A stretch of DNA of 27,683 nucleotides from JANLQX01 sp031381685 (GTDB lineage: Bacteria > Actinomycetota > Acidimicrobiia > Acidimicrobiales > JANYDT01), in assembly GCA_031381685.1 (NCBI GenBank), contig JANMYF010000153.1, positions 1 through 27,683 of the forward strand, written 5' to 3'. Position numbers and translations under genes: made by a program. Shown in pieces: positions 16,385 to 23,528 of the stretch. Position 1 is the first letter of the stretch, and every line of letters starts with the position of its first letter. A model generated the notes under the pieces. The model did no database searches. It was given only the letters and a program-made list of their open reading frames with translations, and was not told the DNA's origin.

Positions 16385-16533
16385 TCGTGGGAACGCTGCT
16401 CTCCATCGCCGCAGTCATCCTGGTCATCGTCGGAGTCATCACGGCGCTTTCGGGTTCCGTCATCGCCGGCATCGTCTTGATCGTCATCGGCTTGATCGTC
16501 GGTCCCGGCGGATACTCCCTCTCGCGCCGCTGA
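16381..16533 (+). CDS. Tiny GPGG-motif membrane protein (copy 1)
   Basis: 50 aa from TTG 16381 (or 48 from GTG 16387). Two hydrophobic helices joined by ALSGSVIAG and ending in GPGGYSLSRR. No ribosome binding site precedes either start, but the leader ORF above ends exactly here, so reinitiation is plausible. It is clearly similar to the opposing gene at 16631-16774: both have an IAA-ILVI-G start, a central hydrophobic turn and LLVGPGG / LIVGPGG near the end. Function unknown; probably an inner-membrane stress peptide, judged from the promoter. Confidence 0.65.
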   Translation: MIVGTLLSIAAVILVIVGVITALSGSVIAGIVLIVIGLIVGPGGYSLSRR

Positions 16534-16561
16534 TCAGTCCTACAGCTCACCGAAAGAGAAA

Positions 16562-16583
16562 GACCCCGGAGAAATCCGGGGTC
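16562..16583. terminator. Bidirectional terminator between the two GPGG genes
   Basis: GACCCCGG (16562-16569), 6-nt loop, CCGGGGTC (16576-16583), followed by GTTCTTTTC on the plus strand and preceded by an A-rich stretch that reads as a pyrimidine/T-rich run on the minus strand. Fits an intrinsic terminator used by both convergent genes. Confidence 0.8.
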
Positions 16584-16630
16584 GTTCTTTTCACCAGCCG
16601 CTGTGCTTTCTCGCTGACGAGGAATCCCGG

Positions 16631-16774
16631 TCAGCTGACGATGCTCACGCCGCCCGGGCCGACGAGAAGCCCCAGTGCAATGAGGATGAGTCCGTTCACA
16701 AGCTGTCCTCGGACAACCATCACGATGCCGGCAATAACGAGAATCGCTGCGGCGATCCAGAGAAGAGTAAGCAT
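16631..16774 (-). CDS. Tiny GPGG-motif membrane protein (copy 2)
   Basis: 47 aa, read directly from the minus strand. Starts MLTLLWIAAAILVIAGIVMV, has a short VRGQLVNG turn, a second helix and ends LLVGPGGVSIVS. ATG 16774 has AAGGAG 5 nt upstream. Its own sigmaB/F-type promoter lies at 16813-16837. It is a paralogue of the plus-strand gene at 16381-16533 and converges with it on a shared terminator. The predicted product is a two-helix inner-membrane peptide of unknown function. Confidence 0.8.
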   Translation of the reverse strand: MLTLLWIAAAILVIAGIVMVVRGQLVNGLILIALGLLVGPGGVSIVS

Positions 16775-16812
16775 GATTGCTCCTTGTGCATGGGCGGTAG
16801 TACATGCCTCCG

Positions 16813-16837
16813 TTACCCCTGGAGCCGGCGTTCAAAC
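16813..16837 (-). promoter_or_regulatory. sigmaB/F-type promoter of GPGG copy 2
   Basis: Minus strand GTTT, 15-nt spacer, GGGTAA. Leader of about 30-38 nt to ATG 16774 with its AAGGAG site. Confidence 0.65.
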
Positions 16838-16878
16838 CTGCGCATCGACGCGACATCTCGCAACGCAGATCTTGCCTT

Positions 16879-16910
16879 GTGATGTCGAATGGAAGTGATG
16901 TCGAATGGAA
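16879..16910. repeat. Perfect 16-bp tandem duplication
   Basis: GTGATGTCGAATGGAA is present twice in a row (16879-16894 and 16895-16910), just 3' of the 136-aa gene. A recent slippage product is the simplest reading. Confidence 0.85.
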
Positions 16911-16937
16911 CCGAAAATCGGCCACCAAACGATCAGA

Positions 16938-17348
16938 TCATGCGCTCACGTGGTAGTCGTCTCCGAAGGGGGCGATGAGCAGACCGAGTTGCAACAGGTC
17001 AATGTCGTTCAGCTCCTTGCGCAGCCTCGGGGAAATCGCTTCGCGGTACTCCGATGCGCGTTCGCCGGTGACGACCAGCAACGCGTCACCGATGTCAAAA
17101 AGTCTCGTTCGGCCGGTGGACAATCGCCCCTGCAGCTCTCTGAGCATGGTGGCCGAGTTCCCGAACATATCGACGCCAAACCCCCGACTTGACACGAAGG
17201 GCGCAAGGACCGCCCGCTCGATCAGGAGATTGCGATGAAGGAGGGCGCGCACACCTTTTTCGGCGAGAGGTGTCGGCGACGCCACGTAGTCGAGCACATA
17301 CCGGAAGAGACGGGATTCGTTCTCGCAGATTTGTTCCAGAGGGTCCAT
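16938..17348 (-). CDS. Helical protein of unknown function (136 aa)
   Basis: I do not recognise the family. The sequence is rich in charged amphipathic helices (LEQICENESRLFRYVLDYV at the N-terminus; HRNLLIERAVLAPFV about 38-52; a C-terminal LLQLGLLIAPFG) with no signal peptide or membrane segment. The HRNLLIERAVLAPFV stretch is loosely like one helix of hemerythrin-type bundles but the required histidines are missing. ATG 17348 has GAGGAG 8 nt upstream, and a full-consensus sigmaB/F-type promoter (17403-17427) lies about 55 nt upstream. It lies downstream of rsbQ but has its own promoter, so it is probably a regulon member. Confidence 0.7.
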   Translation of the reverse strand: MDPLEQICENESRLFRYVLDYVASPTPLAEKGVRALLHRNLLIERAVLAPFVSSRGFGVDMFGNSATMLRELQGRLSTGRTRLFDIGDALLVVTGERASEYREAISPRLRKELNDIDLLQLGLLIAPFGDDYHVSA

Positions 17349-17402
17349 GGCGCGCGCTCCTCGCAGCAGCTCCGGCCAGCCCGGCCAGCGGTCCGGCAGC
17401 AG

Positions 17403-17427
17403 ATACCCGACTGCCGCCGGTCAAAAC
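17403..17427 (-). promoter_or_regulatory. sigmaB/F-type promoter of the 136-aa gene (full consensus)
   Basis: Minus strand GTTT, 15-nt spacer, GGGTAT. The 17428-17530 remainder between this and the rsbQ stop shows nothing else. Confidence 0.75.
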
Positions 17428-17530
17428 CAGGGATCAACGGTTCCTTGGGCGGGCCGGTGCGATCCTCTGCCTGATTCAGTGTCCGATCGACCGCCGAAAC
17501 GAGACCGCCGAGACCAAGGGTCAGCGTCCG

Positions 17531-18376
17531 TCAGGCAGCGCCACTCAAGGAGCCGGCGGAGGTTCCGTAGCCCGCGGCAAGATATGCATTCATTGCGGCG
17601 ATCGTTTCCGCCGGCGCGGAAAGATTCGGGCAATGCCCGGTGGCCTTCAAGATACGCAGCTCGCTGTTCACGAGATGCCGATGCACGTATTCGCCCGCTT
17701 CGATCGGGGCGATCACGTCGTCGGTCATTTGCAGTACCAGCGACGGCGTTGCACATCTCGGCAGATCGGCGCGATTGTCGGCGAGAAATGTCGCTGCGGC
17801 AAAGTGTTTGGCAATCTCAGGGTCATTTGCACAGAAGAGCTGCGTCAGCTCTTCACCGAGCTCAGGGCGATCGGCGTTTCCCATGACAATCGGAGCCATT
17901 GCCGCCGACCATCCCAGGTAGTTGCGTGACATCACTATGAGCAGTTCGTCGATGTCGGCTGCAGCAAAGCCGCCCCGGTAGTCCCGGTCATCGACATAGC
18001 GTGCCGACGGCCCGACGAGAACAAGGGATTCGAACAGCTCGGGCCGTTCGATGGCGGCGAGAACGCCGATCATCGCACTGACCGAGTGCCCGACGAAAAT
18101 CACCCGTTCAAGCTGGAGCTCCAGCAGGAGTTCGAGGACGTCACGAGCATAGCCGTCGAGGTTCGTGTAGCGATGGGCCTCATAGCTCGACAGATCGGAA
18201 CGCCCGGAGCCGACGTGATCGAACAGCACCACCGAGTATCGGTCCTCGAAAGCTGGCGCCACGAGACGCCACATCTGTTGGTCGCAGCCGAATCCGTGGG
18301 CGAACACCATCGCCTGACCGCCGGGGACACCCGAGACCTTCACGTTGTTTCGGACCCGGACGGACATCCCTGTCAT
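17531..18376 (-). CDS. rsbQ: RsbQ-like alpha/beta hydrolase (sigmaB energy-stress regulator)
   Basis: 281 aa from ATG 18376 (ATG 18367 is an alternative; the frame to 18415 would overlap the upstream gene further). The start SVRVRNNVKVSG, then FAHGFGCDQQMWR, GHSVSAMIG and ATGHC follow the RsbQ pattern closely. Catalytic triad positions: Ser98 (GHS), Asp220 and His248. In B. subtilis, RsbQ works with the phosphatase RsbP to activate sigmaB under energy stress; the same fold gave rise to plant D14/KAI2 hormone receptors. Start is 4 nt after the stop of the PAS-PP2C gene, so they form a pair as in Bacillus. Natural ligand unknown. Confidence 0.9.
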   Translation of the reverse strand: MTGMSVRVRNNVKVSGVPGGQAMVFAHGFGCDQQMWRLVAPAFEDRYSVVLFDHVGSGRSDLSSYEAHRYTNLDGYARDVLELLLELQLERVIFVGHSVSAMIGVLAAIERPELFESLVLVGPSARYVDDRDYRGGFAAADIDELLIVMSRNYLGWSAAMAPIVMGNADRPELGEELTQLFCANDPEIAKHFAAATFLADNRADLPRCATPSLVLQMTDDVIAPIEAGEYVHRHLVNSELRILKATGHCPNLSAPAETIAAMNAYLAAGYGTSAGSLSGAA

Positions 18377-18380
18377 GATG

Positions 18381-20534
18381 TCATGTTCCCGGCAACGCGG
18401 ACCTGGCGAGGCCACCGTCCTCCGGGACCACCGCGGTCACCGCCAGCACACAGATGTCATCTCGGTACATATCGCTGACCTTCATCTTCGCCACCAGGGT
18501 GTGGAGGTCGATCGACGGTTCGCCTCGCAAGACGTCGATCAGTTCCGTGATTCCCGCATCGAGGGATCGCTCTCTCGCCTCCACGAGCCCGTCGGTGTAC
18601 ATGAGGAGGGTCGAACCGATCGTTACCCGCAACCGGCTCTCGGACCTCGGCAACGGTTGACTGATCCCGAGAAGAGGGGATCGGCCCTCCCACAAGACGA
18701 CGGCGTCGCGTTGTTCAGTGATCAACAGCGGTGGTGGGTGGCCAGCGCACGCGTAGACCAGCTCGCTCGTCCGCAGGTCCAATTCGGCGTAGGCGACCGA
18801 CGAGTATGCCGCTCCCGGAATCGAGGTGACGAAACCGTCGAGGCGGTTCAGTGTCTCTGCCGGTCCGTTCCCCTCCAGTGCGAACGCTCGGAGAGCGGTT
18901 CGGAGCTGACTCATGACGGTGGCGGCCGGAATACCTTTGCCGACGACGTCCCCTACAGCCAGCGCGATGCGATCGGGACCGACGAAGAATGCGTCGAAGT
19001 AGTCCCCTCCGATCTCGACCAGCTCCCCGCCGGCTTGATAGATCGCCCGAAGGTCCAGGCGATCGTCTCGTGGAAGCGGGCGTCCGAGCAGTTCACGTTG
19101 GAACGACCCGGCAACGAAACGTTCATGGTCATAGAGCCGGGCGTTCTCGAGCGAGACGGCGGCGCGGTTGGCGATATCGGTGAGGTGCGGAACGTCCGCG
19201 AGCGAAAAACGACGGTTCGACTCCGCCATGACAAGCATCAGCGTGCCGACAAGTTCTCCACGTGCGAACATCGGGAGTCCCACGTACGAACGTGGGGCAA
19301 GTTCACCCAAGAGGGCTCGTTCGCGTGATCCGAGGTCGTAGCGGTCGTACATCTCGGCCGGGATCTCGACGAGAACTTGCGGCTCACGGCTGGCAAGCGC
19401 TCGAGCAAGCGAGTGTGGCTGGCTCCCCGGGACCTGAACGCTGGTGCGGAGCTCGCGCAATGGTGCAACCAGGTCGGGATCGCGGTGCGCAACTGCGATG
19501 ACGCGCAACTCATGGTTTGGGTTCTCGACCGTTGCGTAGTCCGCCAATTCGGGGACCACGAGGTCGACCAACCGCTGACAGCGTGCTTCGAATGACACCA
19601 CATCGTCGAGGGCGTTGCTCAGTCGTGCGATGAAGCTGGCTTCTTGGGCATTCTTCACCACCTCGTCGTGAAGCTTGGCGCTCTGCAGACTCTGCGCAGC
19701 GAGTTCGGCGAACAGAAGCAGAAACGATCGCTCGTCGGCGTCGAACCCTGTGCGCGTCACCGACGCGACACACAACACCCCGTCGGCGCGGCCACCGGCC
19801 ACGAGTGGGAGCGCCGCAAGACGGGTCGCGGCCACACCGTCGATGCGGCATCCGAGTCGGTCATCTGCTCCTTCGCCGCGAGACTCGACGAAAGCTGCAG
19901 TGCCGGAGTGGATGATTTCGGCAATCTCGGGAAAGTGAGTGAGCAGGAGCGCGGACGTGCCCGTTCCGACGGGTGGTGTGTCCTGCGCTTGGATCACGCG
20001 CAGACCGTCGTTCACGATGGTTGCGACAAAACCGTGATCGCCCTTCACGCCATCGAGAATCTCGGCCAATGTGGCCGATGCGACATCGCCGGCGGTCACC
20101 GACGTTGCCAGTGCCGACGCCAGCCGTTGGAGGCGCTCGAGACGCAACCGCGCACGAAGGGCTTCCGATTCGAAGTGTTGGCGCCCGCTTGCATTGACCA
20201 GAACAAACCAGACTTCTGCCGTGATACTCCCGAGGTCACCATGTCGCTTCGCCGCACCATGCGTAAAGATCTGATGGTCATCGCGAGGAGAAGTGAAGGT
20301 GAGAGAAACATCGTTCACCGCAACTTGCAGTGCCATCAGCGGAGCAACGTACGTCTCAAAGTAGATTCGACTGCCTGCGGTGAGGAGATCCTGGACTCGC
20401 CGAACCGACACGAGCTCTGATGCCTCATAACCGGTCCAGCTCAAGAACGCACGGTTTACGCGCTGAATGACGCCGTTCTGATCTGCGACGATATATCCAA
20501 CTGCAGCGTCGTCGAACATCGGGTCAGCGTTCAT
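18381..20534 (-). CDS. rsbP: RsbP-like PAS-GAF-GAF-SpoIIE (PP2C) phosphatase
   Basis: 717 aa from ATG 20534; an in-frame GTG at 20576 would add 14 residues. Domains: PAS about 5-115 (VGYIVADQNGVIQRVNRAFL, then RIYFETYVAPL); GAF about 140-290; second GAF about 300-470; SpoIIE-type PP2C about 490-702 with metal ligands in GGDYFD (509-514), GDVVGKG (528-534), MYTDGL (645-650) and RDDI (691-694). Expected action: dephosphorylates a STAS anti-sigma antagonist so that it can bind the anti-sigma kinase. The two GAF domains are an addition to Bacillus RsbP, which has PAS plus PP2C only, and suggest extra signal inputs. Order STAS-RsbP-RsbQ on one strand. The symbol is by analogy. Confidence 0.85.
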   Translation of the reverse strand: MNADPMFDDAAVGYIVADQNGVIQRVNRAFLSWTGYEASELVSVRRVQDLLTAGSRIYFETYVAPLMALQVAVNDVSLTFTSPRDDHQIFTHGAAKRHGDLGSITAEVWFVLVNASGRQHFESEALRARLRLERLQRLASALATSVTAGDVASATLAEILDGVKGDHGFVATIVNDGLRVIQAQDTPPVGTGTSALLLTHFPEIAEIIHSGTAAFVESRGEGADDRLGCRIDGVAATRLAALPLVAGGRADGVLCVASVTRTGFDADERSFLLLFAELAAQSLQSAKLHDEVVKNAQEASFIARLSNALDDVVSFEARCQRLVDLVVPELADYATVENPNHELRVIAVAHRDPDLVAPLRELRTSVQVPGSQPHSLARALASREPQVLVEIPAEMYDRYDLGSRERALLGELAPRSYVGLPMFARGELVGTLMLVMAESNRRFSLADVPHLTDIANRAAVSLENARLYDHERFVAGSFQRELLGRPLPRDDRLDLRAIYQAGGELVEIGGDYFDAFFVGPDRIALAVGDVVGKGIPAATVMSQLRTALRAFALEGNGPAETLNRLDGFVTSIPGAAYSSVAYAELDLRTSELVYACAGHPPPLLITEQRDAVVLWEGRSPLLGISQPLPRSESRLRVTIGSTLLMYTDGLVEARERSLDAGITELIDVLRGEPSIDLHTLVAKMKVSDMYRDDICVLAVTAVVPEDGGLARSALPGT

Positions 20535-20614
20535 GATGCCCACCGGCGGGTGCCAAAAATGCCGCAGTGATCCCACCGCCCCCGCGGGGAGGTGCCTCCG
20601 CCGCGGAGCCCAAG

Positions 20615-20932
20615 TCAGCGCCTTTCCGACACGTGCAACACATCGCGAAGACCACTGATATCGATCAGTCGCGTGACGATCCAGGACGGGTTGATGATCA
20701 CGAGGCGACGATGTGACTGTTCCGCCCGCCGGTGCGCGTCGATCAGCACCCGCAACCCGCTCGAATCCATGAACGCTACGTCGCTCATGTCGACAACTAC
20801 CTCACCGGACTCACCAGGCAGCGGGGCGAGGAAGCTCGACAGCGTCGCCACGGACGACGAGTCGACTTCACCGCACACGACGAGACCGTCAGACGATCGG
20901 GAGATCCTGAGGGGTAGTGCCGTATCACTCAT
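20615..20932 (-). CDS. STAS-domain anti-sigma factor antagonist (RsbV/SpoIIAA-like)
   Basis: 105 aa, a single STAS domain. DMSDVAFMDSSGLRVLID (about 48-65) contains the D-S-S-G motif whose Ser (57/58) is the phosphorylation site in this family. Unphosphorylated protein would bind the RsbW-type kinase and release the sigma factor. The phosphatase and RsbQ genes follow 80 bp downstream on the same strand, so it is the probable substrate of the phosphatase. The ribosome binding site is weak: AAGGAG sits 12 nt from ATG 20932. I found no GTTT/GGGTA element upstream, so this operon may not be under the sigma factor it controls. Confidence 0.85.
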   Translation of the reverse strand: MSDTALPLRISRSSDGLVVCGEVDSSSVATLSSFLAPLPGESGEVVVDMSDVAFMDSSGLRVLIDAHRRAEQSHRRLVIINPSWIVTRLIDISGLRDVLHVSERR

Positions 20933-21090
20933 CCGCGAACCCTACTCCTTCATTGCCGGCTCCGGTCCCGAACAGAATGATAGGCAGCTCTCCCGACAGG
21001 ATGAACGACGGCTCTACATCCGGCTCCGCCAGGAGCAGACCCTGATCGGCGACGCCGTTGCCGGCGGGGTGGTCAAACGAGTAGCGGGGG

Positions 21091-21255
21091 TCACGTCGGC
21101 GACTCGGGCTCCTCCTCGTACGGCTCGCTCCGACCGTCCGAGTCCTCCCCCTCCTTGCCATGAGCGCCCGGGGGACGAGAAGCCTCCCGTTCCTGTTCGC
21201 GCCGTGCCGATTCCGACGGATCGGATGATGTCGGTTCTTTTTTCGCTGTGCTCAT
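21091..21255 (-). CDS. Small hydrophilic acidic protein (54 aa)
   Basis: ATG 21255 with GAAGGA 10 nt upstream; the frame reaches further upstream (21378) but only through a promoter region. Sequence begins MSTAKKEPTSSDPSESARRE and ends in an acidic tail (SEPYEEEPESPT); low hydrophobicity, rich in E, S, P and R, so probably disordered. No domain recognised. A full-consensus sigmaB/F-type promoter (21325-21349) precedes it, divergent from that of the hemerythrin gene. Between its stop and the STAS gene (20933-21090) I see only weak overlapping ORFs, none convincing. Confidence 0.6.
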   Translation of the reverse strand: MSTAKKEPTSSDPSESARREQEREASRPPGAHGKEGEDSDGRSEPYEEEPESPT

Positions 21256-21324
21256 GACCGTGGATCCTTCGTTGGCAGTGACGTTGGCAGTGACCACGCG
21301 AGAAGCGCGCTCCATTATCAACTG

Positions 21325-21349
21325 ATACCCCGGACACCCCGCCCCAAAC
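21325..21349 (-). promoter_or_regulatory. sigmaB/F-type promoter of the 54-aa gene (full consensus)
   Basis: Minus strand GTTT, 15-nt spacer, GGGTAT. Leader of about 60 nt to ATG 21255. Confidence 0.75.
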
Positions 21350-21396
21350 TCCCGATGGGTGGAGCATTGCGACCCCACCTCGACGCGATCGCGGTG

Positions 21397-21422
21397 GTTT
21401 CACTTATGCGCGGGCCGGGCAT
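21397..21422 (+). promoter_or_regulatory. sigmaB/F-type promoter of the hemerythrin gene
   Basis: GTTT, 16-nt spacer, GGGCAT. Short leader to ATG 21456 with AAAGGA (about 21441-21446). Its -35 is 47 bp from that of the divergent 54-aa gene. Confidence 0.7.
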
Positions 21423-21455
21423 AACCCCGTCGTCCCAACGAAAGGAACCAACCCC

Positions 21456-22028
21456 ATGGACGCATTAGCACTCTTGAAGGCAGACCACCGCGCCGTCGAA
21501 GAGAAATTCACCAAGTACGAGGCGCTCGGACCGAGAGCACTCAAAGCAAAGTCAACCATCGTTCGAGAGGTCATCAAAGCCCTGTCGATCCACGCGTCAA
21601 TCGAGGAGCGATACGTCTACCCTGCCGTCAGGGAGCGCCTGAAAGCTCAGGAGTCCGATGTGCTCGAAGCGCTCGAGGAGCACCACATTGTGAAGTGGAC
21701 GCTTTCCGAACTCCTGGAGATGGAGCCCAGCGACGAACGCTTCGATGCCAAGTTCACCGTCCTCATGGAGAACGTCCGCCATCACGTGAAGGAGGAGGAA
21801 AGCACCCTGTTCCCCGCCATCCGGAAAGGGTTCACACGGAACGAACTCGTCGAACTTGGTGAGACGCTCAGCAAAGGGAAGGACGCTGCTCCAACTCGGC
21901 CCCACCCGCGATCGGGGGATGAGCCGCCGATGAACGTTGTGTCGTCATTGCTGGCGAAGCCGCTTGATTCAGCACGCGACGCCGGTGAGGCGGCCCTCCG
22001 CCAGATCCGGGCGAAGGTGGCCGGCTGA
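21456..22028 (+). CDS. Hemerythrin HHE-domain protein
   Basis: 190 aa. The first about 135 residues form a four-helix hemerythrin bundle with the expected ligands: ADHRAVEEKF (His11), IHASIEERYVYPAV, EEHHIVKWTLSELLEME and RHHVKEEESTLFPAI. Such proteins bind a di-iron centre and O2, NO or redox signals. The tail (about 140-190) is polar then ends in a short amphipathic helix (SSLLAKPLDSARDAGEAALRQI). Location cytosolic. It has its own stress promoter and ribosome binding site, and converges with the ferritin-like gene, which fits a joint role in iron and oxygen handling under stress. Confidence 0.92.
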   Translation: MDALALLKADHRAVEEKFTKYEALGPRALKAKSTIVREVIKALSIHASIEERYVYPAVRERLKAQESDVLEALEEHHIVKWTLSELLEMEPSDERFDAKFTVLMENVRHHVKEEESTLFPAIRKGFTRNELVELGETLSKGKDAAPTRPHPRSGDEPPMNVVSSLLAKPLDSARDAGEAALRQIRAKVAG

Positions 22029-22061
22029 CGTCTTGCGACGCAAGAGCGCTTCGCACGCTGA

Positions 22062-22098
22062 AAGCGTGACCCTCTCGCTGACAACGCGAGAGGGTCAC
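22062..22098. terminator. 15-bp perfect hairpin between the hemerythrin and ferritin genes
   Basis: Arms 22062-22076 and 22084-22098 are perfectly complementary over 15 bp with a 7-nt loop, placed between two convergent genes. No T-run; it may work for both strands. Confidence 0.7.
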
Positions 22099-22151
22099 GC
22101 CGGAGCGAAGGTGGGCTCGGTCGAAACCCACACCGCTCCAACAGTCCTGCA

Positions 22152-22688
22152 CTACGAGTCGCTGTGAGCTCCGAGGAGACTGAGCAGGTCGTCTGCATGC
22201 TCTTCCTCAACGGCGAGAATCTGCTCGATGAGCGTACGAGTCGTAGGATCCGCGTCGCCCAGCCAGCGAGCAATCTCCGTGTAAACCTCGATGGCAATCC
22301 TCTCGGCAACAAGGTCCTCGCGAAGGAGGTCAACGAGCGATTCCCCATTCGCGTACTGGGAATGGGAACGCTGGGTGAGGGTGGCCGGATCGAAGTTCGG
22401 CTTGCCCTGCAGCTGGACGATTCGTGCGGCGATCCGATCGGCGTGCTGTTGTTCTTCTTCGGCGTGTTCGAGGAACTCCTCGGCAACCGACTTGGCGGCA
22501 AGGCCCGTCGCCAAGAAATGGTGTGACCGGTAGCGGAGCACGCACACGATCTCGGTTGCCAGAGCGTCGTTGAGCACCTCAACGACGCGCTCACGCTCTG
22601 CCCCGTAGGCATCGGTGAGCGGCCCCTGCTCGAGGTTCTTCCTCGCTCGCGCCTGGATATCGGAAATGTCAAGAACAAAAGTATTCAT
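22152..22688 (-). CDS. Ferritin-like (bacterioferritin/Dps-type) protein
   Basis: 178 aa. Four-helix ferritin-like fold with carboxylate/histidine ligand positions: LNDALATEIVCVLRYRSHHF (about 40-59), EFLEHAEEEQQHADRIAARI (about 71-90), DLVAERIAIEVYTEIA (about 126-141) and ILAVEEEHADDLLSLL (about 157-172). Such E-x(n)-E..H pairs build the di-iron ferroxidase site that oxidises Fe(II) using O2 or H2O2, protecting DNA and storing iron. The subgroup (bacterioferritin-like or archaeal-type Dps) is not settled. ATG 22688 is 9 nt after a sigmaB/F-type -10 and has no ribosome binding site, implying a leaderless mRNA. Confidence 0.88.
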   Translation of the reverse strand: MNTFVLDISDIQARARKNLEQGPLTDAYGAERERVVEVLNDALATEIVCVLRYRSHHFLATGLAAKSVAEEFLEHAEEEQQHADRIAARIVQLQGKPNFDPATLTQRSHSQYANGESLVDLLREDLVAERIAIEVYTEIARWLGDADPTTRTLIEQILAVEEEHADDLLSLLGAHSDS

Positions 22689-22697
22689 CGTGCCGAC

Positions 22698-22723
22698 GTA
22701 CCCAAGGTCGCGCCACTCTAAAC
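22698..22723 (-). promoter_or_regulatory. sigmaB/F-type promoter of the ferritin-like gene
   Basis: Minus strand GTTT, 16-nt spacer, GGGTAC, ending 9 nt before ATG 22688. Confidence 0.7.
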
Positions 22724-22806
22724 CTGACTTCCGTCAGTGGACCCAAATCGAAGGGGGACGCTTCAGTGGACGGCGCGCCGCATCTCTTCTCCGACAACGG
22801 CGCAGC

Positions 22807-23412
22807 TCAAGCGGGAATGGCCAGCACCGATTCTTCGACCAACTGCTCCCGACACAGCGTGTCATGGAGGTGGGACAGCGCGGACCTGATTCGCGACTTG
22901 ACGGTCCCTTCCGGCAGGCCGAGTAGTACGGCGACACGGCGATAGCTATGGCCATCGTAGAAGGCCAATTGGATCACATCGCGCTCCGCTCGAGGTAGTA
23001 GCGCGAGCGCACGATGGACTTGGGTCGCCGCAGTTCCCACCATCATCGCGTGGTCAATCGGCACAGGGGATGTCACCGTCAATCGCGAGAGCTTCGCCTC
23101 CCGTGCGGCGCGTGCATTCCTCGACCGAATGAGGTCGACGCACTTGCCATGACATTGTGCGAGCAGGAAGCTCCGCAACGATCCTCGTCGTGGATTGAAT
23201 TTCGCCGGTGTCTGCCAGAGGCTGATAAACACCGATTGCATTATGTCTTCGGCCAAATGGGCATCGCCGAGCTTGTGCATCGCTCTGCGCAGAACGGCCG
23301 AGCCATAAAAGTCCATCACTGCGCGAAATGATGATTCATCCCGCTGGTGAATCCCCGCGATCAGCTCACAATCGACGTCGTCAAGCAGCGGAAAGTGATC
23401 TGAATTCTTCAC
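22807..23412 (-). CDS. ECF-type RNA polymerase sigma factor
   Basis: 201 aa from GTG 23412 (TTG 23421 also in frame). Sigma region 2 about 20-95 (QRDESSFRAVMDFYG, HLAEDIMQSVFISLWQ, then LRSFLLAQCHGKCVDLIRSR) and region 4 about 130-185 (LLPRAERDVIQLAFYDGHSYRRVAVLLGLP would be helix 1-3; EGTVKSRIRSAL the recognition helix). No anti-sigma gene adjoins it. A GTTT-N16-GGATAG element ends 9 nt before GTG 23412, the same geometry as the leaderless genes nearby, hence the start choice. It may form a second tier of the stress response. Confidence 0.88.
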   Translation of the reverse strand: MKNSDHFPLLDDVDCELIAGIHQRDESSFRAVMDFYGSAVLRRAMHKLGDAHLAEDIMQSVFISLWQTPAKFNPRRGSLRSFLLAQCHGKCVDLIRSRNARAAREAKLSRLTVTSPVPIDHAMMVGTAATQVHRALALLPRAERDVIQLAFYDGHSYRRVAVLLGLPEGTVKSRIRSALSHLHDTLCREQLVEESVLAIPA

Positions 23413-23421
23413 CCAGCTCAA

Positions 23422-23447
23422 CTATCCTGAAAAACGGCTGTCAAAAC
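23422..23447 (-). promoter_or_regulatory. Candidate sigmaB/F-type promoter, near match (ECF sigma gene)
   Basis: Minus strand GTTT, 16-nt spacer, GGATAG (third G replaced by A). Ends 9 nt before GTG 23412. The 23448-23528 stretch after it holds nothing evident. Confidence 0.4.
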
Positions 23448-23528
23448 ATCCAAGATTGGTGACGACCGGAGGCAAATAGTGGGCGATCAAGCTCTGCTCG
23501 AAAGACCGCAGATGCCAGCAGGCCCTTG

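Noticed and set aside
20918..21257. Plus-strand frame with a plausible-looking segment (SRQDERRLYIRLRQEQ)
   Set aside because: No start with a ribosome site, and the later part is antisense to the 54-aa gene. A minus frame (20925-21161) over the same region is also unconvincing. Left unresolved.
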